This document shows, in pieces, positions 57,158 through 64,000 of a stretch of DNA of 64,000 nt. Origin of the DNA: Meandrina meandrites (Eukaryota; Cnidaria; Anthozoa; Scleractinia; Meandrinidae); contig OY855904.1 in NCBI GenBank assembly GCA_963693305.1, positions 18,712,496 to 18,776,495 of the forward strand, written 5' to 3'. The position numbers were made by a program, and so were the translations under genes. The notes beneath the pieces are model-generated. The model saw nothing but the letters and a program-made list of their open reading frames with translations, ran no database searches and was not told the DNA's origin. Numbering within the stretch: position 1 is the stretch's first letter; each line of letters starts with the position of its first letter.

Positions 57158-64000
<6,843 letters not shown>

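Overview
The window looks like nuclear DNA from an animal, most probably an anthozoan cnidarian such as a stony coral. Supporting this are conserved metazoan proteins split into many short exons with canonical GT-AG introns, AT-rich introns, and introns and spacers full of small terminal-inverted-repeat elements, tRNA-derived SINEs and poly-C/poly-G tracts. The lineage is an inference from gene structure and protein resemblance; no search was run.

Layout, left to right. (1) 1-25104, plus strand: 31 exons of a long-tailed class I myosin like myosin-Ie/If, entering already inside the motor domain and ending in an SH3 domain. Its tail carries a 1,971-bp exon (18230-20200) of low-complexity sequence with about 18 copies of a 12-residue, tyrosine-spaced repeat, which the vertebrate proteins I know do not have. 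(2) 27501-36543, minus strand: a complete 12-exon CCDC112 gene. (3) 36769-43122, plus strand: a complete 14-exon proteasome subunit alpha type-1 gene (PSMA1), head to head with CCDC112 across 225 bp. (4) 46405-49371, minus strand: a complete 7-exon cyclin B gene. (5) 49728-51738, plus strand: a two-exon Golgi pH regulator gene (GPR89/GPHR), head to head with cyclin B across 356 bp. (6) 57158-64000, minus strand: the last seven exons of a CSK-family tyrosine kinase, which continues past the right edge.

The genes are unrelated housekeeping, cell-cycle and signalling genes and do not form a pathway. The two shared-promoter pairs are the only visible regulatory coupling. All exon boundaries given were checked by hand for splice sites and continuous reading frame. 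The most unusual feature is the repeat exon of the myosin tail: it is frame-neutral (phase 2/2), contains a canonical PP1-docking motif, and has an in-frame stop just inside its intron. The rest of the accessory signal is a rich set of non-autonomous transposons, several with visible target-site duplications or nested insertions.
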